Notes: generated from the letters alone by a model not told the origin. Positions 50,346-59,513 are shown, counted from the first letter of the stretch. The stretch: 64,000 nt of DNA from CAG-170 sp022779365 (GCA_022779365.1 JALFSI010000034.1:27626-91625); one strand, 5' to 3'. Program-made: numbers and translations.

Positions 50346-51719
50346 ATGGCACAGATCAGACCGCACACGCTCTCCGGATTTATGGAGCTGCTGCCCGCGC
50401 CGCAGCTTCAGATGGAGGCGATCATGGAGGTTTTGCGCAAAACGTACAGTCTGTACGGCTTTACCCCGCTCGATACGCCCGCCATCGAAGCCGCCGACGT
50501 GCTGCTCGCCAAGGGCGGCGGCGAGACGGAAAAGCAGATCTACCGCTTTCAGAAGGGCGACAGCGACCTTGCGCTCCGCTTTGACCTCACCGTGCCGCTG
50601 GCAAAATACGTCGCGCTGCACGAGTCGGAGCTCACCTTCCCCTTCCGCCGCTACCAGATCGGCAAGGTCTACCGCGGCGAGCGCGCGCAGCGCGGGCGCT
50701 TCCGCGAGTTTTATCAGGCAGACATCGACGTCATCGGCGACGGCAAGCTCGACATCACGAACGAGGCGGAGATCCCCGCCATCATCTATCAGGTCTTTTC
50801 GCAGCTTGGGCTGCGCCGCTTCCAGATCCGCGTGAACAACCGCAAAATTCTCAACGGCTTCTACGCCATGCTGGGTCTTGGCGCGCAGGCGGGCGACATT
50901 ATGCGCACCGTCGATAAGCTCGACAAGATCGGCGCGGAGAAGGTGCGCGTCTGTCTAATTGACGACTGCGGCGTTGCCGCAGAGCAGGCGGACGAAATTC
51001 TCCGCTTCATCGCCATCCGCGGCGCGAACGCGGAGGTTTTGGCGGCGCTGGAGGGCTATCGCGGGAGGAACGAGACGTTTGACCTCGGTCTGTCGGAGCT
51101 TCAGACCGTCACGAAATACCTCGCCGCGTTCGGCGTGCCGGAGGAAAACTTCGCCGTCGATCTGACCATCGCGCGGGGTCTTGACTACTACACCGGCACG
51201 GTGTATGAAACGACGCTGCTCGACCACCCGGAGATCGGCTCGGTCTGCTCCGGCGGGCGGTATGACGATCTGGCGGAGTATTACACCAGCCGCAAGCTGC
51301 CGGGCGTGGGCATTTCCATCGGGCTGACGCGCCTGTTCTATGTGCTCGGCGAGCAGGGGCTTTTGAATCCCGCCGCCGCGCCCGCGCCGGCGGACGTACT
51401 GATCCTGCCGATGACCGAGGACCTCACCGCCGCGGCGCAGCTCGCGACTGCCCTTCGTGCATCCGGCATCCGTACGCAGCTCTACTGTGAGCAGAAAAAA
51501 TTCAAGGCGAAAATTCAGTACGCCGACAAGCTGCACATCCCCTACGTCGTGTTCCTCGGCGAGGACGAGCTGACAGCGGGCACGGCGTCCGTCAAGGAGC
51601 TGGCAAGCGGCGAGCAGTCCTCCATACAGCTCACGGAGCTTCCCGCATTCATCCACGAAAAGCTCGGCTGCCGTCCGCAGCCGCCCATCATTTTGGAATC
51701 GCAGAAAGAAGGAGAATAA
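50346..51719 (+). CDS. hisS: Histidyl-tRNA synthetase
   Basis: 457 residues, class II. Motif 2 RYQIGKVYRGERAQRGRFREFYQADIDVIG region, the His-specific RGLDYYTGTVYE, SGGRYDDLAE and motif 3 GVGISIGLTRLFYVL, then the anticodon-binding domain ADVLILPMTEDL. About 30 residues longer than the shortest bacterial HisRS. SD AGAGGT. Only 3 bp separates it from aspS, and a T-box controls both. Confidence 0.96.
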   Translation: MAQIRPHTLSGFMELLPAPQLQMEAIMEVLRKTYSLYGFTPLDTPAIEAADVLLAKGGGETEKQIYRFQKGDSDLALRFDLTVPLAKYVALHESELTFPFRRYQIGKVYRGERAQRGRFREFYQADIDVIGDGKLDITNEAEIPAIIYQVFSQLGLRRFQIRVNNRKILNGFYAMLGLGAQAGDIMRTVDKLDKIGAEKVRVCLIDDCGVAAEQADEILRFIAIRGANAEVLAALEGYRGRNETFDLGLSELQTVTKYLAAFGVPEENFAVDLTIARGLDYYTGTVYETTLLDHPEIGSVCSGGRYDDLAEYYTSRKLPGVGISIGLTRLFYVLGEQGLLNPAAAPAPADVLILPMTEDLTAAAQLATALRASGIRTQLYCEQKKFKAKIQYADKLHIPYVVFLGEDELTAGTASVKELASGEQSSIQLTELPAFIHEKLGCRPQPPIILESQKEGE

Positions 51720-51722
51720 ACC

Positions 51723-53492
51723 ATGACCCAATCGAGAACCCATACCTGCGGCGCGCTGCGTCTGGCGGACGCCGGCAAGACCGTCACGCTGTGCGGCTGG
51801 ATGGAAAACGTCCGCGTCGTCGGCAGCAACTTTGCCTTTGTCGTCCTGCGCGACTTCTACGGCACGACGCAGATCGTCGTGGAGACCGAGGACATGATGA
51901 GCATCGTCAAGTCCCTCAATAAGGAGTCCACCATCCAGGTCACCGGCACGGTGCGCGAGCGCGCCAGCAAGAACCCCAAGCTCGCCACGGGCGAGATCGA
52001 GGTCGTGCCGGAGAAGATCGCCGTGCTCGGCAAGTGCATCCACAACGAGCTGCCGTTTGAGGTGAACCGCAGCCGCGAGGCTGACGAGACCCAGCGCCTG
52101 AAATACCGCTATCTCGACCTGCGCAACCCCGCCGTCAAGAACAACATCATCCTGCGCTGCAACGTCGTCGCCGCCATCCGCAAGGCGATGATGGAGCACG
52201 ACTTCCTGGAGATCACCACGCCCATCCTCACCGCCTCCAGCCCCGAGGGTGCGCGCGACTATCTTGTCCCGGCGCGCAAGCATCCCGGCAAGTTCTACGC
52301 CCTGCCGCAGGCGCCGCAGCAGTTCAAGCAGCTTCTCATGACCTCCGGCTTTGACCGCTATTTCCAGATCGCCCCGTGCTTCCGCGATGAGGACGCCCGC
52401 GGCGACCGCTCCCCCGGCGAGTTCTATCAGCTCGATATGGAGATGTCCTTTGCCACGCAGGACGACGTGTTCGCCGTCATTGAGGACGTGCTGCCGCCGA
52501 TCTTTGCCAAGTACGGCAAGTACGGCATCGCCTCCCAGCCGCCCTTCCGCCGCATCGCGTATAACGACGCGCTGGACATCTACGGCTCGGACAAGCCCGA
52601 TCTTCGCATCGACCTGACGAGCAAGAACGTTTCCGACCTGTTCGCGGATTCCGAGTTTGAGCCGTTTAAGGGTCAGACCGTCAAGGCGGTGCCCATCTCC
52701 GACTGCGCGCTCACGCGCAAGCAGATCGAAAAGCTGCTGACCGACTGCGAGGTGCAGGCGGGCACGAAGGGCTACTGGTTCAAGCTGGACGAGGCGGGCG
52801 AGCTGACAGGCGGCGTCGCCAAGTTCGTGCAGGGCTGCAAGGACGAGCTGGTCGCACGTCTGGGTCTCAAGCCCAACACGCTCGTCGTGCTGGCGGCGGG
52901 CGCGTCGGCAACAAAGCTGACGGGCGTGCTCATCAAAATTTTCGGCGCGAACGTGCCCGGTCATATGGACAAGGAGCGCTACGAGTTCTGCTGGATCGTG
53001 GACTTCCCGATGTACGAGATCGGCGACGAGTCCGGCGAGCTGGAGTTCTGCCACAACCCGTTCTCCATGCCCGCGGGCGGTCTGGACGTGCTGCTGAAGG
53101 CGGAGCGCGGCGAAATTGACCCGCTTACCATCACCGCCGACCAGTACGATCTGGTGTGCAACGGCGTGGAGCTGTCGTCCGGCGCGGTGCGAAATCACGA
53201 TCCCGAGATCATGATTAAGGCGTTTGAGCTGGTGCGGCTCGGCGAGGACGATGTGAAGAGCAAGTTCCCCGCCATGTACAACGCCTTTACCTACGGCGCG
53301 CCGCCCCATGCGGGCATCGCCCCGGGCATCGACCGCATGGTCATGCTGCTGGCGGGCGAGGATTCCATCCGTGAGATCATCCCCTTCCCGATGAACAAAA
53401 ACGCGCAGGACATCCTCATGGGCGCGCCCAGCGAGGTCACCCAGAAGCAGCTCGACGAGCTGCACATTGCCGTGACGGCGCACGAAGAGTAA
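51723..53492 (+). CDS. aspS: Aspartyl-tRNA synthetase (bacterial type)
   Basis: 589 residues. N-terminal OB fold TVTLCGWMENVRVVGSNFAFVVLRD, class II core with motif 2 FRDEDARGDRSPGEFYQLDMEM, a GAD insertion near GYWFKLDEAGELTGGVAKFV, and motif 3 GIAPGIDRMVMLLAG. Attaches Asp to tRNA-Asp. SD AAGGAGAA overlaps the hisS stop. Whether it also charges tRNA-Asn (non-discriminating) cannot be told here. Confidence 0.96.
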   Translation: MTQSRTHTCGALRLADAGKTVTLCGWMENVRVVGSNFAFVVLRDFYGTTQIVVETEDMMSIVKSLNKESTIQVTGTVRERASKNPKLATGEIEVVPEKIAVLGKCIHNELPFEVNRSREADETQRLKYRYLDLRNPAVKNNIILRCNVVAAIRKAMMEHDFLEITTPILTASSPEGARDYLVPARKHPGKFYALPQAPQQFKQLLMTSGFDRYFQIAPCFRDEDARGDRSPGEFYQLDMEMSFATQDDVFAVIEDVLPPIFAKYGKYGIASQPPFRRIAYNDALDIYGSDKPDLRIDLTSKNVSDLFADSEFEPFKGQTVKAVPISDCALTRKQIEKLLTDCEVQAGTKGYWFKLDEAGELTGGVAKFVQGCKDELVARLGLKPNTLVVLAAGASATKLTGVLIKIFGANVPGHMDKERYEFCWIVDFPMYEIGDESGELEFCHNPFSMPAGGLDVLLKAERGEIDPLTITADQYDLVCNGVELSSGAVRNHDPEIMIKAFELVRLGEDDVKSKFPAMYNAFTYGAPPHAGIAPGIDRMVMLLAGEDSIREIIPFPMNKNAQDILMGAPSEVTQKQLDELHIAVTAHEE

Positions 53493-53496
53493 TACT

Positions 53497-53527
53497 GATT
53501 CTTGATTAAAATATTTAATCAAGAATC
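53497..53527 (+). terminator. Hairpin after aspS
   Basis: GATTCTTGATTAAA / TTTAATCAAGAATC, 4 bp past the aspS stop, with no T-run. Confidence 0.5.
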
Positions 53528-53656
53528 CCGTGTGCTACGCACACTCGCATCGTGCGAATGCACGCTGCGGCGTCTCATGCAGAATCTGACGCGCCGTTGG
53601 CGCTATAAAAAGCTCTTCAAGCTTTTTAACAGATTCTAGTATAAAAAGATACGAGA

Positions 53657-53692
53657 TCCCCCGCCGCACTGTCCGTGCGGCGGGGGATTTTT
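53657..53692 (+). terminator. Terminator downstream of aspS
   Basis: TCCCCCGCCGCAC / GTGCGGCGGGGGA then TTTTT. Between 53530 and 53655 nothing but short inverted pieces (AGAATCTG...CAGATTCT) was seen. Confidence 0.8.
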
Positions 53693-53736
53693 GCGCGCTC
53701 GCTGCCGCAGATTTTGACCGCGCCCCCAGTCGAGCC

Positions 53737-53765
53737 GTAGGGGCGGGGTTCTGCCCCGCCCGCGC
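53737..53765. repeat. Type C palindromic repeat
   Basis: GTAGGGGCGGGGTTCTGCCCCGCCC, preceded by TTTTGACCGC...CGAGCC, which also precedes the copy at 63571. Confidence 0.6.
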
Positions 53766-53813
53766 GGTACAACATTGCAAATCCGCACGCACCAATGCGG
53801 AACGGTATGCACC

Positions 53814-53856
53814 CGTAGGGGCGGACGACCCTGTCCGCCCCTACGTTACGGCTAAG
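53814..53856. repeat. Type C palindromic repeat
   Basis: GTAGGGGCGGACGACCCTGTCCGCCCCTAC followed by GTTACGGCTAAG. Confidence 0.55.
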
Positions 53857-53896
53857 AACGAACCCTGCAACCGTGGCGTTTCCCAAATAATGCCGC

Positions 53897-53925
53897 TTGA
53901 CATCCCAAAAATTCTGGCATATGAT
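53897..53925 (+). promoter_or_regulatory. Sigma-A promoter of the malic enzyme gene
   Basis: TTGACA, 17-bp spacer, TATGAT (53920-53925). The implied 5' leader is ~136 nt and contains TTGCA-GGATC-TGCAA and ATTTTC-AGCG-GAAAAT hairpins. Confidence 0.85.
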
Positions 53926-54067
53926 ATGCTGGGTTTGGATGTGGCGGTTCGATTTTCAGCGGAAAATGCCGGGAGAATTGGCGGATTTGCAGGATCTTGC
54001 AATGCCTTCGCCCATTCGGCTACTTTTTGCAGGCTTCCCGGCAGGAAGCGGAAAGACGGTTTTTTCA

Positions 54068-55246
54068 ATGTCAAAGGACTACGCTCAACAATCGCTCGAA
54101 CTCCACGAACAATGGCGCGGCAAAATCGAGGTACAGGCGCGCGTGCCCGTCGCCGGCAAGGACGATCTCAGCCTCGCCTACACGCCCGGCGTGGCGCAGC
54201 CGTGCCTGGAAATTCAGAAAGACATCAACAAAAGCTACGACCTCACCCGGCGCTGGAATCTCTGCGCCGTCATCACCGACGGCTCGGCTGTCTTGGGTCT
54301 CGGCGACATCGGTCCGGAGGCGGGTATGCCCGTCATGGAGGGCAAATGCGTGCTCTTCAAGGCGTTCGGCGGTGTGGACGCGTTCCCGCTCTGCGTCAAA
54401 ACGCACGATGTGGACGAATTTGTAAACGCCGTGGCGCTCATCTCCGGCTCGTTCGGCGGCATCAATCTCGAAGACATTTCCGCCCCGCGCTGCTTTGAGA
54501 TCGAGCGCAAGCTGAAGGAAAAATGCGACATTCCCATCTTCCACGACGACCAGCACGGCACCGCCGTCATCACGCTCGCGGGACTTCACAACGCGCTGAA
54601 GGTCGTGGGCAAGAAAAAAGAGGAGGTACGCGTCGTGACCTCCGGCGCGGGCGCGGCGGCGATCGCCATCGTGAAGCTGCTGCTGTCGGCTGGCTACCGC
54701 AACGTCACCATGTGCGATCGGCACGGCGCGATCTACGCCGGGCGCGAGGGGCTCAACTGGATCAAGGAAGAGATGGCGCAGGTCACGAATCTGGAGCGCA
54801 GGGCGGGCAGCCTTGCCGATATGCTCGTCGGCGCGGATGTGTTCATCGGCGTGTCCGCCCCCGGCACGGTCACGACCGAGATGGTCAGGACGATGAACCG
54901 CGACGCGATTTTGTTCGCGTGCGCGAACCCGACGCCCGAAATTTTCCCCGAGGACGCGAAGGCGGGCGGCGCGGCGGTCGTTTCGACCGGGCGCAGCGAC
55001 TACCCGAACCAGATCAACAACGTCCTCGCCTTCCCTGGCATTTTCCGGGGCGCGTTCGACGTGCGCGCAAGCGACATTAACGAAGAAATGAAGGTCGCGG
55101 CGGCGCACGCACTGGCGGACCTCATCTCCGACGAGGAGCTTTCGGCGGAGTACATCATCCCGAAAGCCTTCGACCCGCGCGTCGGTCCGGCAGTCGCAAA
55201 GGCCGTCGCCGATGCCGCGAGAAGATCGGGCGTAGCGCGAATTTAA
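54068..55246 (+). CDS. NAD(P)-dependent malic enzyme (short bacterial type)
   Basis: 392 residues. Begins MSKDYAQQSLELHEQWRGKI; YTPGVAQPCLEI with catalytic Tyr, GSAVLGLGDIGPEAGMPVMEGK, metal-binding FHDDQHGTAVI and the dinucleotide loop SGAGAAAIAIVKLL. Decarboxylates malate to pyruvate. The SD is weak (GGAAAG 12 nt upstream). The in-frame frame to 53897 begins on the -35 box, so it is not the start. A true oxaloacetate-decarboxylating role is family-typical, not shown. Confidence 0.92.
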   Translation: MSKDYAQQSLELHEQWRGKIEVQARVPVAGKDDLSLAYTPGVAQPCLEIQKDINKSYDLTRRWNLCAVITDGSAVLGLGDIGPEAGMPVMEGKCVLFKAFGGVDAFPLCVKTHDVDEFVNAVALISGSFGGINLEDISAPRCFEIERKLKEKCDIPIFHDDQHGTAVITLAGLHNALKVVGKKKEEVRVVTSGAGAAAIAIVKLLLSAGYRNVTMCDRHGAIYAGREGLNWIKEEMAQVTNLERRAGSLADMLVGADVFIGVSAPGTVTTEMVRTMNRDAILFACANPTPEIFPEDAKAGGAAVVSTGRSDYPNQINNVLAFPGIFRGAFDVRASDINEEMKVAAAHALADLISDEELSAEYIIPKAFDPRVGPAVAKAVADAARRSGVARI

Positions 55247-55253
55247 GAAAGAA

Positions 55254-55290
55254 CCCCCCGGCGGAACTTTTTTCCGCCGGGGGATTTTTT
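55254..55290. terminator. Terminator after the malic enzyme gene
   Basis: CCCCCCGGCGGAA / TTCCGCCGGGGG followed by ATTTTTT; it could also serve the convergent MATE gene. Confidence 0.85.
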
Positions 55291-55388
55291 AGGCAGCACT
55301 GCACAATTCGGCAAGCAGATTCAGCGAGAGATTTTTCATCAAATCAAGGTTTGGAACGTGCAGGAATACTTTGTGTATTTCAAGCTTT

Positions 55389-56810
55389 TCAAACCGCAGA
55401 GTTGGCGGAAAAGATCCGCTGAAGCGCGTCGAGCATTCGATACGTCCGCACGATGAGGACCGCAGAGACGATAAACGTCAGCACATCGGACACAGGCATG
55501 GAGTACAGCACGCCGTCCAGCCCGAAAAACACCGGCAGCAGCAGCGCAAAGCCCACGCCGAACACAACCTCGCGCAGCACTGACAGCAGATTCGACGCCA
55601 GCGCCTTGCCGATCGCCTGCAAAAAGATGAAGCACGCCTTGTTGACGCACGCGAGGGGCATCATGCACAGGTAGGTGCGGAAGGCTTTGACGGCAAATTC
55701 CGTATAATACACGCTCTCATTCGCCGCGCCGAAAATGTCGATGAGCTGCCGCGGGAAGCACTCCGCCAGCACCAGCGCCGCCACGCCGACCAGCGCCTCG
55801 CAGACGAGCAGACGGGTGAACAGGTCGCGCACGCGCCGCGGCTGCTCCGCACCCATGTTGTAGCCGACGATCGGGATGCAGCCCGCCGCCATGCCGACAA
55901 CGATGGAGATGACGATCTGGAAAAATTTCATCACGATGCCCACGACCGCCATCGGGATCTGCGCGTACTGCGCCTGTGAAAACACCGCGTCGAGCGCGCC
56001 GTATTTGCGCAGCATATTGTTGATCGCCGCCATCGCCGCGACCAGACTGATCTGCGACAGAAAACTCGTCCCGCCCAGCGTCAGGATTCGCCCGCAGACC
56101 GCGCGGTGCAGCGCCCAGTCGCCGCGCCGCGGGCGGATGATGCGCATATGCAGCAGATACCACACCGAGAGCGCCGCCGTGGCGACCTGACCGATGACGG
56201 TCGCGACCGCCGCGCCCATCATGCCCCAGCGGCAGGTGAAGATGAAAATGGGGTCGAGGACGATATTGAACACCGCGCCGAGCAGCGTGCAGACCATGGC
56301 AAATTTCGGCGCGCCGTCCGCGCGGATGATGGGGTTCATCGCCTGCCCGAACATATAAAACGGCACGCCGAGCGTGATGTAGAAGAAATATTCCTGTGCG
56401 TAGCGGAACGTCTCGTCGTTGACCGTGCCGCCGAACAGGGCGATGATCGCGTCTGCGAAGATCAGATACACCGCCGTGAGCACGACGCTCGCCGCAAGGC
56501 ACAGCACCACGGCGTTCGCTACGCCGCGCTTTGCTGCGTCCGGCTCGCCGCGCCCAAGGTGGATGCTCACATACGCGCAGCAGCCGTCGCCGACCATCAC
56601 CGCGACCGCCAGCGCCACGACCGTGAGCGGAAACACAACGGTATTCGCCGCGTTGCCGAACGAGCCGAGGTAGTCGGCGTTGGCGATGAAGAGCTGATCG
56701 ACGATGTTGTAAAGCGCCCCGACCAGCAGCGAGATGATGCACGGCACGGCGTATCGCCGCATGAGCGTCCCGATGCGCTCCGTGCCTAAGAATTGATTGT
56801 CCGTGTTCAT
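55389..56810 (-). CDS. MATE-family efflux protein with attenuator-like leader
   Basis: 473 residues, 12 helices. Start MNTDNQFLGTERIGTLMRRYAVPCIISLLVGALYN and NIVDQLFIAN, typical of the MepA/DinF-related branch; a second half repeats from about residue 235. Probably a Na+- or H+-coupled exporter of drugs or other cations. ATG 56810 is preceded by AAGGAG; the frame extension to 56981 crosses the promoter and leader hairpin. The leader (56811-56904) carries a terminator-like hairpin, so expression is probably induced by read-through. Confidence 0.9.
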   Translation of the reverse strand: MNTDNQFLGTERIGTLMRRYAVPCIISLLVGALYNIVDQLFIANADYLGSFGNAANTVVFPLTVVALAVAVMVGDGCCAYVSIHLGRGEPDAAKRGVANAVVLCLAASVVLTAVYLIFADAIIALFGGTVNDETFRYAQEYFFYITLGVPFYMFGQAMNPIIRADGAPKFAMVCTLLGAVFNIVLDPIFIFTCRWGMMGAAVATVIGQVATAALSVWYLLHMRIIRPRRGDWALHRAVCGRILTLGGTSFLSQISLVAAMAAINNMLRKYGALDAVFSQAQYAQIPMAVVGIVMKFFQIVISIVVGMAAGCIPIVGYNMGAEQPRRVRDLFTRLLVCEALVGVAALVLAECFPRQLIDIFGAANESVYYTEFAVKAFRTYLCMMPLACVNKACFIFLQAIGKALASNLLSVLREVVFGVGFALLLPVFFGLDGVLYSMPVSDVLTFIVSAVLIVRTYRMLDALQRIFSANSAV

Positions 56811-56904
56811 GAAAAATCGTCTCCTTGCAAAAAAAATCAGCGTAAGCCCGAAAAACCCGGACTTACGCATTGCTGCTACACGATTTTCCTGTGAACTTTT
56901 CCGC
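56811..56904 (-). promoter_or_regulatory. Candidate attenuator leader of the MATE gene
   Basis: Minus-strand transcript of ~94 nt: AAAATCGT (56880-56887), then a terminator-like hairpin GCGTAAGTCC / GGGCTTACGC (56840-56868) followed by TGATTTTTTTT, SD AAGGAG, and ACGATTTT (56813-56820) complementary to the first piece and next to the ATG. Confidence 0.65.
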
Positions 56905-56910
56905 AGGAGT

Positions 56911-56939
56911 ATTATAGCGGAGCGCGGGGGAAATTTCAA
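56911..56939 (-). promoter_or_regulatory. Sigma-A promoter of the MATE gene
   Basis: Minus strand TTGAAA (56934-56939), 17-bp spacer, TATAAT (56911-56916). Confidence 0.85.
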
Positions 56940-56954
56940 ATGGTTTTTTGCATT

Positions 56955-56990
56955 CTTAGTCGTAACGTAGGGGAGGGGCAAGCCCCTCCC
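56955..56990. repeat. Type C palindromic repeat
   Basis: TTAGTCGTAACGTAGGGGAGGGGCAAGCCCCTCCC, the clearest full unit with its left flank; between the MATE promoter and the queH stop. Confidence 0.6.
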
Positions 56991-57010
56991 GCTGTAACGA
57001 ATATCGTTGT

Positions 57011-57556
57011 TTATCGAATGATCTTACTTGCTTTCTGATACCGTTCCTGTTCGGAAAAGACGCAGCCGCAGTATTTTTGGATATAGAAGCCCAGCTCGCG
57101 GGCGCGGGCTTGCCCGTCACGGAACATGGGGCGGAAGTCCTCGTAATAAAACTGTGTGCCCGTTTCCTCGGCGGCGCGGTAAGCGACGTCGCGCAGCAGC
57201 TCGTGATCCTGATAGGGACTGATAAACAGCGACGATGTGAACGCGTCGAAGCCGCCGTCCTTTGCCGCCTGCGCTGCCGCGTACAGGCGCAGCTCGTAGC
57301 ATTTGACGCATCTGCCGTCAATGTCCTCCGCTACGGCGCGGATGAACGGGCGCAGGGCGTACTCGTCCTGCATCACGAGCGGCAGGTCGATCGTTTTGGC
57401 GTACTCCTGCAAGCAGTTGCGCCGCGCACGATATTCGGTGAACGGGTGGATATTCGGATTATACCAGTAGCCGGTCAGGTCGATGCCCGCGGCGCGCAGC
57501 GCGTCGATGGGCATATTTGCGCACGGCGCGCAGCAGATGTGCATGAGCAGTTTCAT
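57011..57556 (-). CDS. queH: Epoxyqueuosine reductase QueH (DUF208)
   Basis: 181 residues. Cysteine pairs MHICCAPCANMP, GRCVKCYELRL and QKYCGCVFSEQ would hold the Fe-S and Fe cofactors of QueH, the non-orthologous replacement for QueG. It reduces epoxyqueuosine to queuosine in tRNA, the last step. Other queuosine genes are not in the window. SD AAGGAG precedes ATG 57556. An extended -10 (TGGTAGAAT, 57580-57588) lies upstream. Confidence 0.93.
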   Translation of the reverse strand: MKLLMHICCAPCANMPIDALRAAGIDLTGYWYNPNIHPFTEYRARRNCLQEYAKTIDLPLVMQDEYALRPFIRAVAEDIDGRCVKCYELRLYAAAQAAKDGGFDAFTSSLFISPYQDHELLRDVAYRAAEETGTQFYYEDFRPMFRDGQARARELGFYIQKYCGCVFSEQERYQKASKIIR

Positions 57557-57579
57557 CTTTTTCAGCTCCTTTTGCGCCT

Positions 57580-57588
57580 ATTCTACCA
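57580..57588 (-). promoter_or_regulatory. Extended -10 promoter of queH
   Basis: Minus strand TGGTAGAAT. Confidence 0.5.
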
Positions 57589-57649
57589 TACCGAACGGCG
57601 TCTGTACAGATTGCAAAAAATGCCGCGCGAAGTTCGGTCATTTTGGATA

Positions 57650-57678
57650 TAGACAAGCGCGGCGGGTGGTGCTATAAT
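57650..57678 (+). promoter_or_regulatory. Sigma-A promoter of adenine deaminase gene
   Basis: TAGACA, 17-bp spacer, TATAAT (57673-57678). The 45-nt leader holds no purine riboswitch. Confidence 0.8.
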
Positions 57679-57729
57679 TCTTGCTAATATAGAGCAGTAG
57701 TAAAACTGAACGCAGAAAGGATGATTCTT

Positions 57730-59466
57730 ATGGCATATCCCAAGGAAAGCTACGCGGCAAAGATCCAGCGCAAGCTGCTGCGCAAAAAGCGTGTGATCGA
57801 GGCGGCGTCCGGGCGTGAAAAGGCGGACCTGGTGCTGAAAAACGCCACCTATGTGAATGTATTTTCCAACGAGCTTTGTACCTGCGACATTGCCGTTGCC
57901 AACGGACTGATCGTCGGACTCGGTCAGTATGAGGGCGAGCGTGAGATGGATATGACCGGCAAGATCGTCTGCCCGGGCTTTATCGACGCGCACATCCATC
58001 TGGAGTCGAGCCTCGTCTCACCGCGCGAGTTTGTCCGCGCGACGCTGCCGCACGGCACGACCACCGTCATCACCGACCCCCATGAGATCACCAACGTCAT
58101 GGGCACGGACGGCATCGACTATATGTTCCAGGCGACCGAGGGGCTGCCGATCGACGTGCGGTTCATGCTGCCGTCGTGCGTCCCGGCGACGCCGCTGGAC
58201 GAGTCCGGCGCGAATCTTGACTACCGCGCCATCGACTCCTTCTACGACTACCCGCGCGTGCAGGGTCTGGCGGAGATGATGAACGCCTACGGCGTGACGC
58301 ATAACGATGCCGAGGTCGTCGCCAAGATCGTCGCCTCGCAGGCGCACCACAAGAAGATCGATGGGCACGCGCCGGGGCTGTCCGGCAAGGATCTGGATAC
58401 CTACATCGCCGCCGGCGTGTACTCCGACCACGAATGCGCCACGCCGGAGGAGGCGATCGCCAAGCTCCAGCGCGGGCAGTTCATCATGATCCGCGAAGGC
58501 ACGGCGGCACGCAATCTCGAGGCGCTCGCGCCGCTGCTCACGCCGCAATATGCCGACCGCTGTATGTTCTGCACCGACGACAAGCACCCCAGCGACCTGC
58601 TGGAGCTTGGGCACATCGACTATATCGTGAAGGAAGCCATCAATAAGTACGGCGTCGATCCGATCATCGCCATCAAAGCCTCGTCGCATCACGCGGCGCG
58701 CTATTTCCTGCTCAATAACCGCGGCGCGATCGCGCCGGGGTATCTCGCGGACTTTGCCGTGATCGACAATTTTCAGGACTTCAACGTCGAGTATGTGTTC
58801 AAAAAGGGCGAGCTGTACAGTGACCACGGGCAGCTCCGTGACTTTGACGCACCCGCGGTCGAGCCGTATCTGGATGAGCGCGCGCACGACACCTTCCACG
58901 TCGCCCACCTCAGCGAGGACGATTTCCGCGACCAGCGCCAGCGCGGTGTGATCGGGATGGTCCCCGGCGAGATCATCACCACCGACAACGGCTACGCCGA
59001 GCACGTCGATCTGGAAAAGGACATCCTGAAGATCGCCGTCATCGAGCGCCATAAGCAGACCGGGCACATCGGCATCGGCTACATCCAGGGCTACGGGCTG
59101 AAGTCCGGCGCGGTGGCGACGAGCATCTCGCACGACTCGCACAACATCATCGTCGTCGGCACGAACTCCAAGGACATGGCGGCTGCCGCCAATTACATCG
59201 TGGAGCACCACGGCGGCATCGTCGTGGTGGAAAACGGCGAGGTCAAGGCAGCCGTCGTGCTGGAGATCGCCGGCATCATGAGCGACCGTCCGCTCACGGC
59301 GGTGAACACGGAGCTGGAGGCGGCGAAGGACGCGGCGTTCAAGCTCGGCGTGAGCCGCGGCATCGACCCGTTCATGACACTCAGCTTCATGGCGCTGCCC
59401 GTCATCCCGACGCTGCGCATCACCACCCGCGGCGTGGTGGACGTGGTCACGCAGCAGTACGTCTGA
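57730..59466 (+). CDS. ade: Adenine deaminase
   Basis: 578 residues, amidohydrolase superfamily. Metal site GFIDAHIHLESSLVSPREF, IDGHAPGLSGKDLDTYIAAG and DDKHPSDLLELGHIDY are typical of Ade. Deaminates adenine to hypoxanthine for purine salvage. ATG 57730 has AAAGGA at a normal distance; ATG 57721 is too close to it. The C-terminal domain ends with LSFMALPVIPTLRITTRGVVD, as in other Ade proteins. Confidence 0.95.
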   Translation: MAYPKESYAAKIQRKLLRKKRVIEAASGREKADLVLKNATYVNVFSNELCTCDIAVANGLIVGLGQYEGEREMDMTGKIVCPGFIDAHIHLESSLVSPREFVRATLPHGTTTVITDPHEITNVMGTDGIDYMFQATEGLPIDVRFMLPSCVPATPLDESGANLDYRAIDSFYDYPRVQGLAEMMNAYGVTHNDAEVVAKIVASQAHHKKIDGHAPGLSGKDLDTYIAAGVYSDHECATPEEAIAKLQRGQFIMIREGTAARNLEALAPLLTPQYADRCMFCTDDKHPSDLLELGHIDYIVKEAINKYGVDPIIAIKASSHHAARYFLLNNRGAIAPGYLADFAVIDNFQDFNVEYVFKKGELYSDHGQLRDFDAPAVEPYLDERAHDTFHVAHLSEDDFRDQRQRGVIGMVPGEIITTDNGYAEHVDLEKDILKIAVIERHKQTGHIGIGYIQGYGLKSGAVATSISHDSHNIIVVGTNSKDMAAAANYIVEHHGGIVVVENGEVKAAVVLEIAGIMSDRPLTAVNTELEAAKDAAFKLGVSRGIDPFMTLSFMALPVIPTLRITTRGVVDVVTQQYV

Positions 59467-59478
59467 TAAACGCAAAAA

Positions 59479-59513
59479 TCCACCCCGCCGCTTGACAATC
59501 CGCGGCGGGGTGG
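59479..59513 (-). terminator. Terminator hairpin with embedded antitoxin -35
   Basis: CCACCCCGCCGC / GCGGCGGGGTGG; on the minus strand it is followed by ATTTTTG, which suits the end of the toxin mRNA, and it lies just after the ade stop on the plus strand. The loop contains the TTGACA of the plus-strand antitoxin promoter. Confidence 0.6.

Noticed and set aside
50955..53522. 855-codon minus-strand open frame
   Set aside because: Mirror of hisS and aspS; no recognisable domain.
53897..54067. N-terminal extension of malic enzyme
   Set aside because: It begins on the -35 box, so it cannot be in the mRNA; the family start fits 54068.
57679..57729. Purine riboswitch before adenine deaminase
   Set aside because: The leader is only ~45 nt and lacks the three-way junction sequences.
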